From Isoetes taiwanensis (lineage: Eukaryota > Streptophyta > Lycopodiopsida > Isoetales > Isoetaceae), in contig JAJEKV010000015.1 of the NCBI GenBank assembly GCA_021234155.1, positions 4,222,902-4,286,901 of the forward strand: a stretch of 64,000 nucleotides of DNA. Reading direction: 5' to 3'. Below are positions 1 through 12,751 of the stretch, one piece after another. The notes beneath the pieces were generated by a model, which saw only the letters and a program-made list of their open reading frames with translations, was not told the origin of the DNA and searched no databases. The stretch's first letter is position 1. Every line of letters begins with the position of its first letter. Position numbers and translations under genes: made by a program.

Positions 1-129
1 CTTGACATATACGAAAAATACGTGTGTTCATATCTTGATCCCCTAGCCTTTGGGCACCAGCTATTATTGGTTGTTATGAAAAGCCCTCTCCTTGCCTTTG
101 GCTTCTCTATTACTTGGTGCACCCTTGTT

Positions 130-213
130 AATGCCACATGACCTATTGGTCCCATGACCTATTGGTCTTCGTGGACGTTAAAAAAACTATTCTATTCTAT
201 TCTAATATAGATT
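130..213 (+). mobile_element. 3' tail of pentanucleotide-tailed LINE
   Basis: A short LINE 3' end. The phrase 'gacctattggtc' (present twice), then 'cgtggacgttaaaaaaact', then a (TTCTA)n run matches the 3' termini at 4.3, 7.5, 42.1 and 60.6 kb. No coding sequence survives here. The call rests on the shared terminus only. Confidence 0.7.
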
Positions 214-215
214 TA

Positions 216-2787
216 TCCTCCCTATTATAAGTCTTTTGGGTTTTTTGTTTCTCATTTATTTTCTTCCTTACTAATTAGGCGAGATTGAGGCGTGTCTTGG
301 TTTCAATATTCCAAAATCGTGGAAACCCTAAGTGATGTAGACATTAGACAAAACTTAAGCCTTGCGATTGATATGTGGCAGATCCGGTCTTGGGTATATA
401 TATACACATGGCATATCCACCATTAAGTGTAATGTACAAATTGACATGTGCCTTAATTCATTATTTGAGAATGTACGAATAATTATGGGTTTAAAATGTT
501 GAATTGACACGGCTTGGTATAGATTTATGATGGATTTGTATTGACATGTGCCTTATTTCATTTATGAGAATGATTTTAAATGATTATGCCTATTATACTA
601 ATAATATTAGATATTATATCCATATACATGTGGCTGAAAATACGAACACGTGGCGGAAGAAAGGCAATGACATATGTCGATCGTCTAGATGGACTTCCTT
701 CAACGTAAGTAGATATTGAATTTTTATGATATCGATTTTGAATGGTTATGCCTATAAAAGATATTATACATTATATGTGGCTTAGAATGCAAATAAATGG
801 CGTAAAAAGGGACTTCCACCCTATAAATAGAAGATGTTCCTAGCATTTTATCACATTGAAAGCAATTAAAGTATTAATGTGAGTGCTTCGCCCTTGCTTG
901 ATTCCTCGCATTCAAGGTACATATTTTGCCAATGTGTTATATCGTTGAAGCTTTAATATTAGCTATTTACTGCACTTGCTGAAAGAGAATAGGGGGTCGG
1001 AAAAGATAAATGTTCATGGCAGCCTTGGCCGCCACGAAAAATTTCTTGTATTATAAAGAAAAGGTAAGATAAACTTTTATCGTCGGCCGCTTCATAAGCT
1101 AGGATCAATCATCGAGTTTCATTAGTTTTAGAATTGAATTGAGTTTATCTGATTTTTATGGTCCATGAGAACAAGAGGTTTATGGGACTCAATACAAGAA
1201 AAAGCATACAGGAAGCCCCATTACTATACAAGATTAAAAAATCCCACCCCGTGGAGTTTCGAGGGGAAAACCTTGACAATAGCTCACTAATGATTCTGTA
1301 TATATTAACATGCTGAAGGTGGACATAGTTGGGCTCGTCGATCAAGAACCTCTAGGATATAAGATGCTAATGTCATTTTTGCAGGCGTTTGCAAAAGTAC
1401 ATGTAGTGCTGAGTAGGTATAATCAAAAAAATATTGCATGCTTGGATAGTCGCAAATGCAAGACAAAATTGAAGAATATGGCATCTACAATCGCTCCCAT
1501 CTGGCACATTGACATATCATGGTTTCGTGCAGCTCACAGACCCATTTGCATGTCTCAATTTGGAGACAGGGTGTGCACTAGTGCTGTCCTACACCTCTTC
1601 ATGTGCAAATGTACTAGCGTGTATTGTTGTGGGCCACAGATAACTGTGGGATCGATCTGGCTTTTGTAATGTGTTATCTTGACCAAGGCACCGACATCCC
1701 AAATCTTATGAAGAAGCATGTGTTGAGACAGTACTTCAATAGAGCGTGTTCTTTATTGCTATCGAATCTCGTATACATGCATGTTCCTGCACATTTCATC
1801 TAGAAAAGAAGCCTGTGTGTTTCGCCTTCCAACATGATTTAAGATGTTGTGGTTCCATGGCCATTGTGTAGGTACGGTTTGGATCTCAAGTGTGCCACAT
1901 GTTGACCACCTTCTAACAGTAGAGTATGTGTATTCCAGGTTAGCACCTTGAAGAGGAAGGAATTATGTCTCTTTTGAGGAAAGAATTGGATATGGACCGT
2001 GAATTTGAACTCCAAAAGCTCGAGGTCAAAAGGTTTTTAGATGCGTTCCAAGTCTTCACAAATGGCAAGTGATAGCATTGGAACTCATACTTCAATCCCA
2101 TATAAAAGAACCGGCTCGAACAACTAGAAACAAGTGTGCAGAATGGGTAAACCTTTGCTTTGTGGCAATTGCATTAAGATACAAAGGCATTTTAGACTCA
2201 TGAGAGAGACCTAATTGTGGCATCTTCCCCATAGCTCCTCCCTAGGAATAGTGTATAAAGCCCTTGCAAAATCCACAAGAAACCATAAAATCCAGTCATT
2301 AATTTTGGTTGTCCTTTAGCAAGGTCCGCAAAGTCAAAACATGGTTAACTGTAGAGTGTTTAAGGCTGCTTGGCCAAGCGTTAGAAGGATGAGCACATAA
2401 CTTATCATATTAATTAATTAGGTCATGGTCAACAGTAATTACCTAAGGCGTTGAGCCCAAGATGTTTAGGTGGTCAAAGCGGGTGATTCTTATGTAGCAA
2501 ATGTTTTCAGAGTTAGTTTTGGCCAACCCATGCCATATCATAAATACAAAAGGACCATAGAAGAGGGAAAATGATCAAACAAAGTTTTTGGGAGATCCTG
2601 TTATATTGTTGCCGATCATCGACAAAGCGGCTTGGATTCAATGCCAATGGCTATACATATGAGCTACTCTTAAGAAAAAGCAGTTGATTCTTGAAAGATG
2701 AAATGAAAATACTTTGGGAGGACAAGTTCCACATATTAAAGCTTGATGTGTCCAAATCTTAGGCCCTTCGTTTTTTGTATACATGTT
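216..2787. other. No recognisable gene; AT-rich
   Basis: I see no supported gene. Segments near 586-660 and 738-803 are diverged direct repeats (shared 'ttatgcctat', 'tatatgtggct', 'atggcg'), which could be promoter-like repeats of a decayed element. An open frame at 1310-1669 (119 aa) has no family signature and is probably fortuitous. Confidence 0.5.
821..830 (+). promoter_or_regulatory. TATA box-like promoter
   Basis: CTATAAATAG is a textbook plant TATA box, with a G-box-like CACGTG core about 170 bases upstream (near 647). No recognisable coding region follows, so it may be the promoter of a decayed LTR element. Confidence 0.35.
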
Positions 2788-2850
2788 TTTTTTTTTTTTT
2801 TTTTTTTTTGGGGGGGGCATCAAACTTTATTCCACATTTCAAAGGTACAT
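2788..2850 (-). mobile_element. L1-type LINE 3' end (minus strand)
   Basis: A run of about 22 T then G7 followed by 'catcaaactttattcca' reads on the minus strand as 'tggaataaagtttgatg' plus poly(A). This is a polyadenylation-signal-containing 3' end typical of plant L1 elements. The body of the element is not recognisable. Confidence 0.45.
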
Positions 2851-3929
2851 GTATACTTGCACACGTAAGAATAAAATCTCAGTAGCTAAAGTTGTGATGC
2901 ACCCTCCATATAGGTTTTTATATCGTATAAGATAACATGGATACCTAAATTATCTCTACGTCATCCAAAACTGATAATCGTTTTAAATATTCCTCAGATA
3001 ATGAATTATTATGTGTTTAAGTAAAGAAGCACATGAGTTCTTGCCATCTTGAGCAAGAGACGACTTGTTAATGATGGAGACATTGATATATAAAACTTTG
3101 ATTTAACTCATATGCAGCAAGAATATCGACGTTTTCATGAGTAAGAGACATCTGCCAGTAGAGCTACTAGATAGTACATGCCCAACTACGTCAAAATTTG
3201 GATATGGTTTCCGCTCTCCATGCCAGCTTCTACTTCATTGCCAATATTATGACTCTTGTTATTCCTACTTCTATTACTACATCTTCTATTGGTGCCATCA
3301 CTCTATATCTAGCATAATAACTTGGAACACAATTATTCCAATTGTTGTATTCATATGATGTAATTAAACAATGTTTCTAGAGTGCATCTTGTTTGCCCCT
3401 TTCGTCCACTCTTCTATCTTGCTTCTACAGCCATAGCCTTGATATGTCGATCTCAATTTTCACATCAATACCCATGGACATGCCCATAGATGGGAATGAC
3501 TTTTGACAACCCGAATCTTAGCCATCACATGCAAACATGGCAAACATGGCAGCCAAACTTATACTGGGGGAAATGAAAGGTTCCATCCCCGTCTATAGGA
3601 TGGACCACACAATGAAGGATGACAAGTCTACGATAAGAAAGGAGGCAAGGGCAAGAACACACACAACACGCTTGCCCAGGCAGGTCTATGGATGGCACTC
3701 AAACCTAGCAGTAAGTGTTTTCTAAAGAAGCCCAAATCGGGCATCTGAAGGGCAATAGAGGCATGTTCAAGCAAATGTGAAAACTTAACATCCCCCTTCC
3801 CCCTTCACCCCCACCACCCAAAAAAAAAAAGGGGAGATATCGCCATACATGTGACTTTACCCCCTCCCCAAGTTTTTGTATACATTATATCTCACTCCAC
3901 CAACTTCCTATATCATTCACACCATGCCA
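2851..3929. other. No recognisable gene
   Basis: Small open frames at 3137-3358 and 3537-3725 carry no family signature. I see only AT-rich sequence and a short A run near 3820. Confidence 0.5.
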
Positions 3930-4356
3930 GGACAAGGTTTATCAGTGCTGCCAAGTGCATGAGTCGTTGAAGATGAATGACACACTCTGCAGAGTTGTTC
4001 AAAGATATAAACAAATCAACACGCCACGTGGAGTGGGTCGGGCCCACCGACCCTTTGCATGTGCTATTGAACGTGGCTTTGAATGCGGATCTGCCGGGTC
4101 GTACCTTCAGGAGATCATGGATATGCGGGCTCAGTTATGTCCTTGAATACTCACCTGATATGTATATAGATTTCATGATGTAAATTTGTATAGTTTGTCA
4201 GCATTCTTATTACTGCTATGGTTTCTCCCTCAAAAACCTTCTGGGATTGGAGTTTTTTAATCCTGATAGTAATAAATTTGTTGTGCTCCTTTATTGGGTC
4301 CCGTAGACCGATTGGTCTCCGTGGATGATAAAAACCCTTCAATTCAATTCTTGGAC
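3930..4356 (+). mobile_element. LINE 3' fragment (pentanucleotide-tailed family)
   Basis: A 5'-truncated copy. The segment 'caggacaaggtttatcagtg' onward aligns by eye with 7160-7580 of the longer copy: 'gttgaagatgaatgacacac' corresponds to the region encoding the C-terminal Cys/His motif. It ends with 'ggtctccgtggatgataaaa' and a TTCAA-type tail. It is not translatable as a whole. Confidence 0.8.
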
Positions 4357-5437
4357 CCAATTACATTGTACATATAGAAACACATGCCCCTCTCCGAAAA
4401 ATAAATTGATAAACAAATAAATAATTGATTCAAGTGCATTATTGTTCCCCTCCTCCCCATTGCCTCTCCTAGAACCTATCTAATGGGAATCGAAAGAGCG
4501 TACAAAAAAACATTGATATGCACAAAGTCCTTATTTGTGTAGATGCCCAGATAACCAAGATCCCACGACCGGATCGAAGAAGAGGCCAGTGAAGTAACAA
4601 AGAATAGAACATACAACTAATTGCTCCACATGACGGGGTGAACCTCATGACTGATCTGCACCACAGAGCCCTCAAAGCGCTCTAAGTTTGACCTGCACTC
4701 CTGACCCTCATAAAACATTTCAGCTAGTGGTAACATGATATTCATGGAGTCCTACTTGGCCTGCAACTGCTGAAGATAAGATGCAACTTCTTTCTTGTTA
4801 TTGTCTACCATGGTGGTAACAACCTCTAAGACACGAAGTGAGGTGGCTGGAGATGATCACCTTTGCATAGCGACACTAACTGTATTCCATGTTCACGAGA
4901 CCTAAGTCAACCCAAACTCTAAAATCTCGTAACATAAAGATTGTGACAAACAAAAATCACAAAAGCAACCTTCACTAATTATACACCTCCAACCGTAGGA
5001 CAAATAGCCCCTAACTCAATTTTTTCAAGACTATGGTCATACATTTGAATAATCATTGTTCACTTAACTTGTGCGGATGTTCTCCAAACTATCTATTGCA
5101 GCAAATCTTCCTATCGATTGCATAGTCTTTGGTCTATTGATGCAAATGCTTACTCAGTCCATATGAATATATTAGTTGTATTGGATGCTTGATGAGATAT
5201 GAAGAGCAAGTTAAATTGTTTTTCATTCTTTGTTTGCAATGTTTCTTTAGCAAATGTACCTTACATTACTGAAGGAACCACAGATATTGTAACATGGAAA
5301 AAATAAAATTGTATATATTGATCTTTGAGATCTTCTATTCAATTCCTCTTGTCGCACTTAATTTCCAAAATAGATACATGCTCTTTGTCATTATTACATG
5401 TTGGAATTCATTTCTTTTCCTTATCGTGGTAATAAGG
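4357..5437. other. No recognisable gene
   Basis: AT-rich sequence between two LINE copies. Open frames at 4469-4675 and 5294-5539 have no signature, apart from the last part of the second, which enters the LINE. Confidence 0.5.
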
Positions 5438-7583
5438 CCCGATCTTTGGAAATCACGATTCGGACGTGGAACAAGGCTTGCAGCGTCTTGCCAATGGGAA
5501 AGCCCCAGACTTGGATGGTATGCAGGCAGAATTGCTTAAGTGGGCAGGGCCGTCCATAATACCAGTGCTGACCGCCTTGTTCAACAAGGCATTACAGGAA
5601 GGTTTCCCGCTGCAGTGGACCAATAGCAGAGTTGTTCCCATATATAAGGCAGGTGACCCACTAACGCCCAGCCCAATTATCGAACAATCATGGTCGGATT
5701 CGGTGTTTGCAAAATTGCTTCTTTGGGGATTCTCGGCGGCAGTTGGCGGTCTGGGCGAGGCGGCGAGAGGTCGCGGGCCCTCACCCAGGCGATTCGGACC
5801 TCGGCACTCAACCATTGACCACATCTTCACGTTGCGAACTCTCGATTGAAGATGCGAGGAACCGCGGCGGATCTATATTGTTGCTTTGTGGATTTTTGCG
5901 GCGTTTAACACCGTGCCCTGGGAAAAACTATGGGCAAGGCAAACGGTTGGGGTTCTGTGGAGATTTGCGAGAATCAAAGGTACACGAGCTATCACGAAGA
6001 AGATCTGGTGTCGGTTGGCAGTGAAAGCCAACCATTTGATAGTAGTATCGGGGTTCGTCAAGGGTGCCCTCTCTCCTCAACATTGTTTGGGCTTTACATT
6101 GATCAATTGGAGAGCTAGCTTGCTTGATAATGGGGGCGATGGAGCTCATATTCTCTATCGATCATCGACGGTTAATATATGCCGATGATGTGGACCTCCT
6201 AGCTTACACACCGGCCGGACATGCAAGCGACATCTCGATGCCTGGACACATTCTCGCCAAGCGGCCCGATATGCTTGGCGTCAACCCGCCAAGACTAAGG
6301 TGGTTTTCATATCATCTTCACGCCACCGAGGGTCCCCTCCTTCGATTATCGAGGCCAAAATGTGGAAGTTGCATCCACATACAAATATTTGGGAGTGAAG
6401 TTTCCTTCTACTATGCCTTTGGGACACATCCATACATGGCCACGAGTGACGGCAGTGGAAGGCACTATATGCAATGCAAAACAAAAGTCATAGAGCGGAG
6501 TTGTATGATCGGGCCCATCAGTCACACCTGTTCAAGGTCTTAGTGGAGCCCCGCCCTTTATACGAGGGGTGGAAGGATGGGGCCCGGTAATATCACTTGC
6601 TACTTGAATGACTTGGAGCAGGTCGAGAAAGCCTTCTTAGTAATGAAAGCACTAGGGGTGAAGTCCACAGTCCCATATCAAATTCTACTGCAGAGAGCGG
6701 ATTCTTGCCTCTTCAGAGGGCGGTTGCTGATCGCCACATTGTCTATTTTCGGAAGGTGGTCAATATGAACGCTGCTTTCGTCTCCCTAAACTAGCTTATA
6801 TCATGGCAATGGAGCCATGAGTGCCTCAAGGCCCTGCTTTGGAGGGAAAAGAGAGCTCAATGGTTGGCTAGATGGAATGTGCAGGAGCACGCAGGTGCAT
6901 ACATGTGCAAACAGAGGCGATCGCCATAGCTTGAGGCAATATCTTGACGCTTGCCACACGGCAAGCTTTGGGATGCCAATGCCCTTGAACAGTCAAGACA
7001 AAGACACTACCGAGCCACATAAATCCCACATTGGAGCGAGGCCCGCAATGCTACCTGTGTACCCACTTGCCCATGAAAAGGCGCAGACTCATTGCCTCCA
7101 TTCGCCGCAGGGGCACATCATCTTGAATTGAGGCAGGCGGATGGATTGGTGAGTCACGCCAGGACAGGCTCTGTCAATGCTGCCAAATGGGAGTCATTGA
7201 GGATGAATCTCATACCCTTCAAAGTTGCCCAGCATATGATCAAATTCGGACACGATATATCGAGTTGGTGGGGCCCGCCGGCCGTTACATGTGACATTGA
7301 GCACAAAGATCCGTGACGGGTCTTTGGGATCATATCTTCGGAGGTTATGGACGTCGCGAGATCAGCTATGTCCTCGGGCATACACTTGACATGTATATAT
7401 ACATTGATGTATACTTGTACGGTTTGATAATCATTTCTTTATCGCCACGGTTTTCCCTCGAAAACCCTTCAGGGCGGGGGTTTTTTAACCCGGACAGTAA
7501 TAAGTTTGTTGCGCTCCTTATGGATCCCATAGGCCGATTGGCCTCAGTGGACGATAAAAAATCATTCTCATTCTCATTATAAT
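5438..7583 (+). pseudogene. LINE reverse transcriptase, broken copy A
   Basis: A 5'-truncated non-LTR retrotransposon ORF2. Seen directly: the RT N-terminal part 'LANGKAPDLDGMQAELLKWA' (5484 on), the fingers/palm motif 'GVRQGCPLSSTLFGLYIDQL' (about 6050-6110), the catalytic 'YADDVDLL' (6178-6201, Asp-Asp present), and a C-terminal segment with 'CQCCQMG' and 'DESHTLQSCPAYDQIR' (about 7165-7250), a Cys/His knuckle usual after RT in many LINEs. The frame shifts several times (near 5690, 5900, 6120 and 6220), and stops interrupt the C-terminal part, so it is inactive. The endonuclease domain is missing. The element ends at 'gcctcagtggacgataaaa' plus TCATTC-type repeats. Clade is uncertain; short tandem-repeat tails fit RTE-like elements better than L1. 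Confidence 0.9.
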
Positions 7584-7927
7584 AGTAGCAAAATATTGAA
7601 TCTATTGCATCTTCAGAATATGGTTCAAATGAAACATTTTTTCATGCATGCAATAAGGAATGAGTGAATGTCCAAGGTTCATGCCATATCTACTCAATTC
7701 TATGACTATAATTTTAGTGGAAGGTGAAAATTTTTACTATTTACTATTTTCGACGAGTAAACTACCCAATACGAAGCTAAATCAATGTTTGACCATTGTA
7801 ACTTACTTGGAAATATAAGGTTGTCAAAGAAAGTAGAAGATGCTATTCTACACCATTGGTATTCCAATATGCTCGATGCTCATAAAATGGAACTATAAAT
7901 ATTTATCTTTCCATCCATATAGATTGT

Positions 7928-8062
7928 AAAGATTGAATTGAATTGAATGGGATTTTATCGTCCACGCAGTCCAATGGGAGTATGGGGCCCAATCAAAAAG
8001 CAAATGTATTACTGTCTGCCCGAGAGGGTTTTTGAGGCAAAAACTTTGGCAACAATAAGCTT
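7928..8062 (-). mobile_element. LINE 3' end, antisense
   Basis: Reads on the minus strand as the terminal part of the pentanucleotide-tailed LINE. On the plus strand it begins with (TTGAA)n, then 'ttttatcgtccacg', then the conserved 'gggcccaatcaaaaag' region. Only the last 130 bases or so were inserted. Confidence 0.75.
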
Positions 8063-8329
8063 GCTAATAAGATGTACAATGATACATTTTAAGATAGTGT
8101 CTCATGACATGGGCCACCCAAAATGGGTAGAACATATACATTAGATGACGACATGGAAAAGCTATATAACCCATTCGTTCTAATAAGACGGATGCAAATG
8201 TGAAATTAGACAACATGGGTAAGATGAAAGGGAAAAGGAGTCTCAACCCCTGCTTTTAGCAGCTCCTCTTGATGATGAGTTGCCATTGAAGGGAAATTAA
8301 ATGAGGCTAACAGTGTCACATTTAAGGGT

Positions 8330-8400
8330 CTGAACGGGACTTGAACTCACTACCTGAGTGGTAGAAATTAAATGTGCATCCTAATCGAAAGGCCACGATG
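8330..8400 (-). repeat. Possible tRNA-derived SINE head
   Basis: On the minus strand, 'TGGCCTTTCGATTAGG' resembles a Leu/Ser tRNA A box. About 30 bases later, 'GAGTTCAAGTCCCG' resembles a B box. No full cloverleaf forms. It may be an old SINE or chance resemblance. Confidence 0.3.
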
Positions 8401-8459
8401 ATTTGGATGAAACCAAATCACACGCTCCAGACCTGATAGTTAATCATCACACTATCCTC

Positions 8460-9177
8460 CCCTCAAGGCCCCCTCCCCCTCCTTGAAGGCTTGCAACCGG
8501 GGATTGGGGAAGGGACCAACTCGATCCGCAAGGGATGAAACCGAGGAGTGTGGACGACAACCATCTGGACCCCAACCCTATTGCGGGTTGCCCACACCAC
8601 TAGGGCATGAGTTATCCAAATCATACTGTCACATGACAAACAAGAGAAATGGACGTACTATTAGTCCCGTCCAGGCACTGGACTATTCCTGAGCACCACA
8701 CAGGTCAGAGGCAAGGGACTGGGTCAAGTGTCAGGTAGCAAATCCACGCCCCCGCCGAAAAACATGCAGAAGTCCACGCCTGGCCAAAGAAGAGAACCCG
8801 AGACAAGACAAATGACCGCCTCAGGGGGCACTAATGAATTAGATCTTGCAAAGATTCCCTCAAATCAAGAATATGATCCAGGAGTTGGTGACCGAAATCA
8901 CAAAGGTTCTGTCATATATCTATTCTGGGCCCAAGGCCATTATACTATATATATCAATAGAGTTAGATCTCAAGTTTTTAGATGAGACTTAGCACCGTCT
9001 TGTTTCAGTCTTCTCGTCTTAGCGAGAACTCATGTATTCTTTTTTATATTCAAGGAGTCTTATCTTGGCATACAGTCTCTTTGTTTTTCTTGTTTCACTC
9101 TTTCTGTTCTGATTTCTTACAAAATCCCGTGTGATACTATTGTCTGCTTCATCCAAGGGTCCTCATAGAGGGCTGTC
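8460..9177 (+). mobile_element. Probable LTR/leader of Ty3-type element
   Basis: A pyrimidine-rich stretch (9000-9120) and a TATA-like 'actatatatatc' (about 8944) precede the gag fragment that follows. I could not find matching LTR copies or a clear primer-binding site in the window, so the boundaries are guesses. Confidence 0.3.
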
Positions 9178-10450
9178 TTGCAGGCGATCCCGAACCCAGA
9201 CCCTAAACACTGTAGCCGCAGCCGAGTCTTAGTTCCCTTTTTTCGCCTATACGATGTCCGTTCGTGCTTCAAGACGAGCTCCTCACCAAACTGCGATTCG
9301 ATTGGATTGCCATCTCAGCCTTCGGCTGTGCCTCTAAGATCTGCTTATTCTTATGCCCCACCACTTTACACACAGGTTCCCGTCCCTTCATCCAATGCTC
9401 ACAACCTCAAACTTACCTATCCAGTTTTTGGGAATGCCAAGGGGAAGTCTATCCTTGATCAAAGTGCTCATGCACACATGTAAGGATTTGAAGCTCTGGC
9501 TATCTTAAATGGCCACTCTCAACCCCAGCTCAAGTTTCACATTTTCTCCATCTTTACTTTGCATATGCCCTCATCAATGGCTGATAGCCAATAAAAGTCA
9601 TTGGAAACAGAACTGGCAAGAAATGAAGACCGCCTTTCTGTCACATTATGGTACCACTGATGATGATCAACAACTTCTCAAGCAACTCAATGACGTTCAA
9701 CAATAGCCCACGAAGTCTGCCCGTGATTTTGCTGATCGTCAATATATCTTGGTTAGCAAGCTCAAAGAATATCCCATGCAGAGTCAGATCTTAGTTTGAT
9801 TTCTGCAAGGCCTTCCTCCTGCTATTCGTCTTATGACTGAATACTTGCGACCAAAGATGCTAAACCATGCTATTGAACCGGGTCAATCATTTTGTCAATG
9901 TATCCTCCGTGGAGTTCCTCTCACAAATCTCCCTTTCATTTCTCCTGTTATGGTTCCACAAACCGCGGTTCAACCTCATCAATCTGCGCCACCACAACGA
10001 AGTCAAATTTGGTACCACATCTGTACATGCTGAGATGAATTAACCAATGAAGCTTGACCAGTATTGCATCAACTTGCGCTCTGATTTTTTCACCGAGCTC
10101 GCCATGTTATTGTGTAGGGCCCCATTCTTCCCTTTGCTTCCTCCATTTGTTATTCCTTTCTATCTCACCACTTTTCCTTGTCGGAGCTCATCACTAACAT
10201 TGATTCCACATGCAAAAAATTCTTTAATCCCTCATCAATCAGAGTCGTCCCTGTAATGGGGCTCTGGAATGAAATCCTTTGGCTGCCCAATCTCTCTCCG
10301 AAAATTGAGGCCTTTGCCACATTTGCATTCACCACAGTCAGGCTTGATCTTTGGACGATTTGTGGGGCATAACATGGGCCCCTCGATCGTGGGTGCATCT
10401 GCAGAAGCAGACTAGCCGGCAAAAAAGAACGGCAGCCCATTCCTGCGCCT
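9178..10450 (+). pseudogene. LTR-retrotransposon gag fragment (broken)
   Basis: Resembles the capsid region of a Ty3/gypsy-type Gag. At about 9600-9830 the reading gives 'NWQEMKTAFLSHYG', 'QLLKQLNDVQQ', 'ARDFADRQYILVSKLKEYP' and 'FLQGLPPAIRLMT', which is the usual retrotransposon-gag order (aromatic-rich helix, charged QxL segment, then FxxGL-P). A Pro/Ser-rich N-terminal stretch (about 9290-9400) precedes it. In-frame stops (for example near 9703 and 9797) and frameshifts break it. No protease, RT or integrase follows, so this is a gag remnant. Confidence 0.65.
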
Positions 10451-12202
10451 GCGTCAAAATCGCCACGTCAACGTCTATGATCTCTTCCTAAATGAACTTG
10501 ATCTCTCAGAATAATAATGTAGCCACCATAACCTATAAAAAGCATTCTGAAAAGATATTGTTCAAACAATGTGTATTCAGATTGTCTTGAGTGTATAGAA
10601 TAGAAACTGCAGGTAATGGTAGTAAGTCATGAAATGGAAATGATTAGACCACTTTCTAGGCAATGGTAGTAAGTCATAAAAGAGAAATGGATTAGACAAT
10701 TTTCTTGGCTTCCTTAGCTGTTTGCACAATTCTCATCGTATGATTGCGTAAGCATTGCTAGAGATATCAATATATTGCCAAAATTTATTGAACTTGCATT
10801 GCATAACGGATACTGTTATATCAACATACTACCAAAATTTATTGAACTTAAATTGCAGAACAGATACTGTAGCATCAAACATCTGTTGTAGAATCAAATG
10901 TCTATATATGAACATAACAAGTATGCAAAGTCAATATTATCAACCAGTGGAATATGAAGCATAAAAAAGGCAATAAATGCAATGAAACATATTTGCTATG
11001 TTTATAATGCCTTAAACATTGACATAATAGGCATCAGATTAATTGAAAGAAGGTTGTGATTGGGGATTAAAAGCAAATATATAATGTATCTCGAGAAAAG
11101 GGCTATGATGCTGAGACAATGCTATGACCTTTGATGTGCAACCAAACTAGAGGCCATAATACCATCGAAGCTGTGAGGGAGCTCTGTAAGCATGAAAGAA
11201 CTTGATGCTCAAAAGTTTGTGGATGCAGATAATTAAAAAATCCATCCTTTGCCTTTTCTACCATGCCCTAAAACAACAAAGAAACAATGGATTGCTTTTT
11301 CTAACCTCGATCCATAGGGCCTTCACCATTTTTCGCTTTTATAGCAGAAATCCAGTCTAGAATATGCCCTAACTGTTCAACTCTGCCCAAACTCCGAGAA
11401 TCAATCAAGCTAAACTTACAGATTGAACGTATTTCTCAACACATAAGTAGAAGGCTAGATATGCTGGCACATGCAGAATGCTAGATATTGGCGTCCAGGA
11501 GCAAAAGCAGCAAAATGATGGGCTTTCTGGGAGGCTAAGTCTAGCACCAAATGGAATTGCATTCAACAAAAAATAGTTCAGATTCACGAACTTCGAGGCA
11601 TGAACAACAATATGACATAACTAAAATGAGGCCCATGTATAAGAAACGTCTCCCTCGTAAGTCGCTTCCTCTTCCCCTCAAAAGTTTCAAGATTTTCCTC
11701 TTTTCCCTCCAGCCAGGCACTGGCCGTTGCACCAAACTAAACCTTTTCTCACCTGAACACAAGACGTATACTACATAATGCATAGGAATTGGAACTCTCA
11801 ATTGAAGGCTGCTGAGCCTTGATGTGAAGTAAATTCAATTGTGTATTATTAAGAACTATAATAGAATATAGAAGCATAATTTGCATGTTTTGATTTGCTA
11901 TATGTTGAAAAGCCATGGGTGCAACCATTGAAAAATATCATGAAAATTAGATTGAGTGTATGCGCACTCTAGATGTACGCATTAGTATGTCCCATGAAAT
12001 ATGGCCATCAAATCATAATAAAGCTATAGAAAAAGACGTACGAAAGTACAAAAGGAAACCCCTTGTTATTATGCTTATTCGCACTCGTCGCATCCAATAC
12101 CCCATGCAACCGTCAGATTTGCCCATCCTACGGCTCCCGTAGGTCCACCGCGCGACCAGTGCGAATATGTAGCACAATAACAGAGGGTCCCAGCGAGATT
12201 TG
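10451..12202. other. No recognisable gene
   Basis: AT-rich. Diverged local repeats occur near 10,610-10,690 ('ggtagtaagtcat') and 10,765-10,870 ('ccaaaatttattgaactt'). Open frames at 11,541-11,801 and 11,551-11,778 overlap on opposite strands and have no signature. Confidence 0.5.
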
Positions 12203-12470
12203 ATATGGATCTAAAAATGACAATTCCTGAAAGCAAAGACCACATATATCTCTAAAACAATTGAATGGATTATTATAAAAAGACATAAAATCAAGATAGA
12301 AAATAATCATGTTAGGTCACTTGGTATATTGGTCAAAGTAGTCTTATTAGAATATTGAGTTATTTTGGTAGAGGTTCGAGCCCCTGTACTTCATAGGTTC
12401 GATATTCCCTCAAAAACTTAGGCGAACTCGAATTTCATATTTCAAAATCATAAGTGCCCCCACTCATTTA
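12203..12470 (+). repeat. tRNA-like SINE unit, copy 1 of tandem pair
   Basis: The first of two head-to-tail copies with a 268-base period (both begin 'atatggatctaaaaatgaca'). It contains a Pol III A-box-like TAGGTCACTTGG (12,313-12,324) and an exact B box GGTTCGAGCCC (12,373-12,383), spaced about 50 bases apart. This is the layout of a tRNA-derived SINE head. Confidence 0.55.
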
Positions 12471-12743
12471 ATATGGATCTAAAAATGACAATTCCTGAAA
12501 CCATAAATGATATATATCTCTAAAACAATTGAATGGATTGTTATAAAAAGAAAAAAAAATAATCACGTAAGGTCAGTTGGTATATTGGTCAAAGTGGTCT
12601 TCTTAGGACATTGAGTTACTTTGGTAGAGGTTCAAGCCCATGTACTTCATATTCTAAAATCTTACGCAAAGCCATATAAAGGTTCGATATTCTCTTAAAA
12701 TCTTAGGCGAACTCGTATTTCATATTTCAAAATGAGAGGTGCC
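12471..12743 (+). repeat. tRNA-like SINE unit, copy 2 of tandem pair
   Basis: The second copy of the tandem pair, with A-box-like 'AGGTCAGTTGG' (12,570-12,580) and B box GGTTCAAGCCC (12,629-12,639). It differs from copy 1 by an inserted 'attctaaaatcttacgcaaa' segment before the shared 'aggttcgatattc'. It ends where the LRR fragment begins. Confidence 0.55.
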
Positions 12744-12751
12744 AGAAGCTC

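Noticed and set aside
1310-1669. 119-residue open frame near a TATA box
   Set aside because: No family signature or splice support, and the distance of about 480 bases from the TATA box is long. Not called as a gene.
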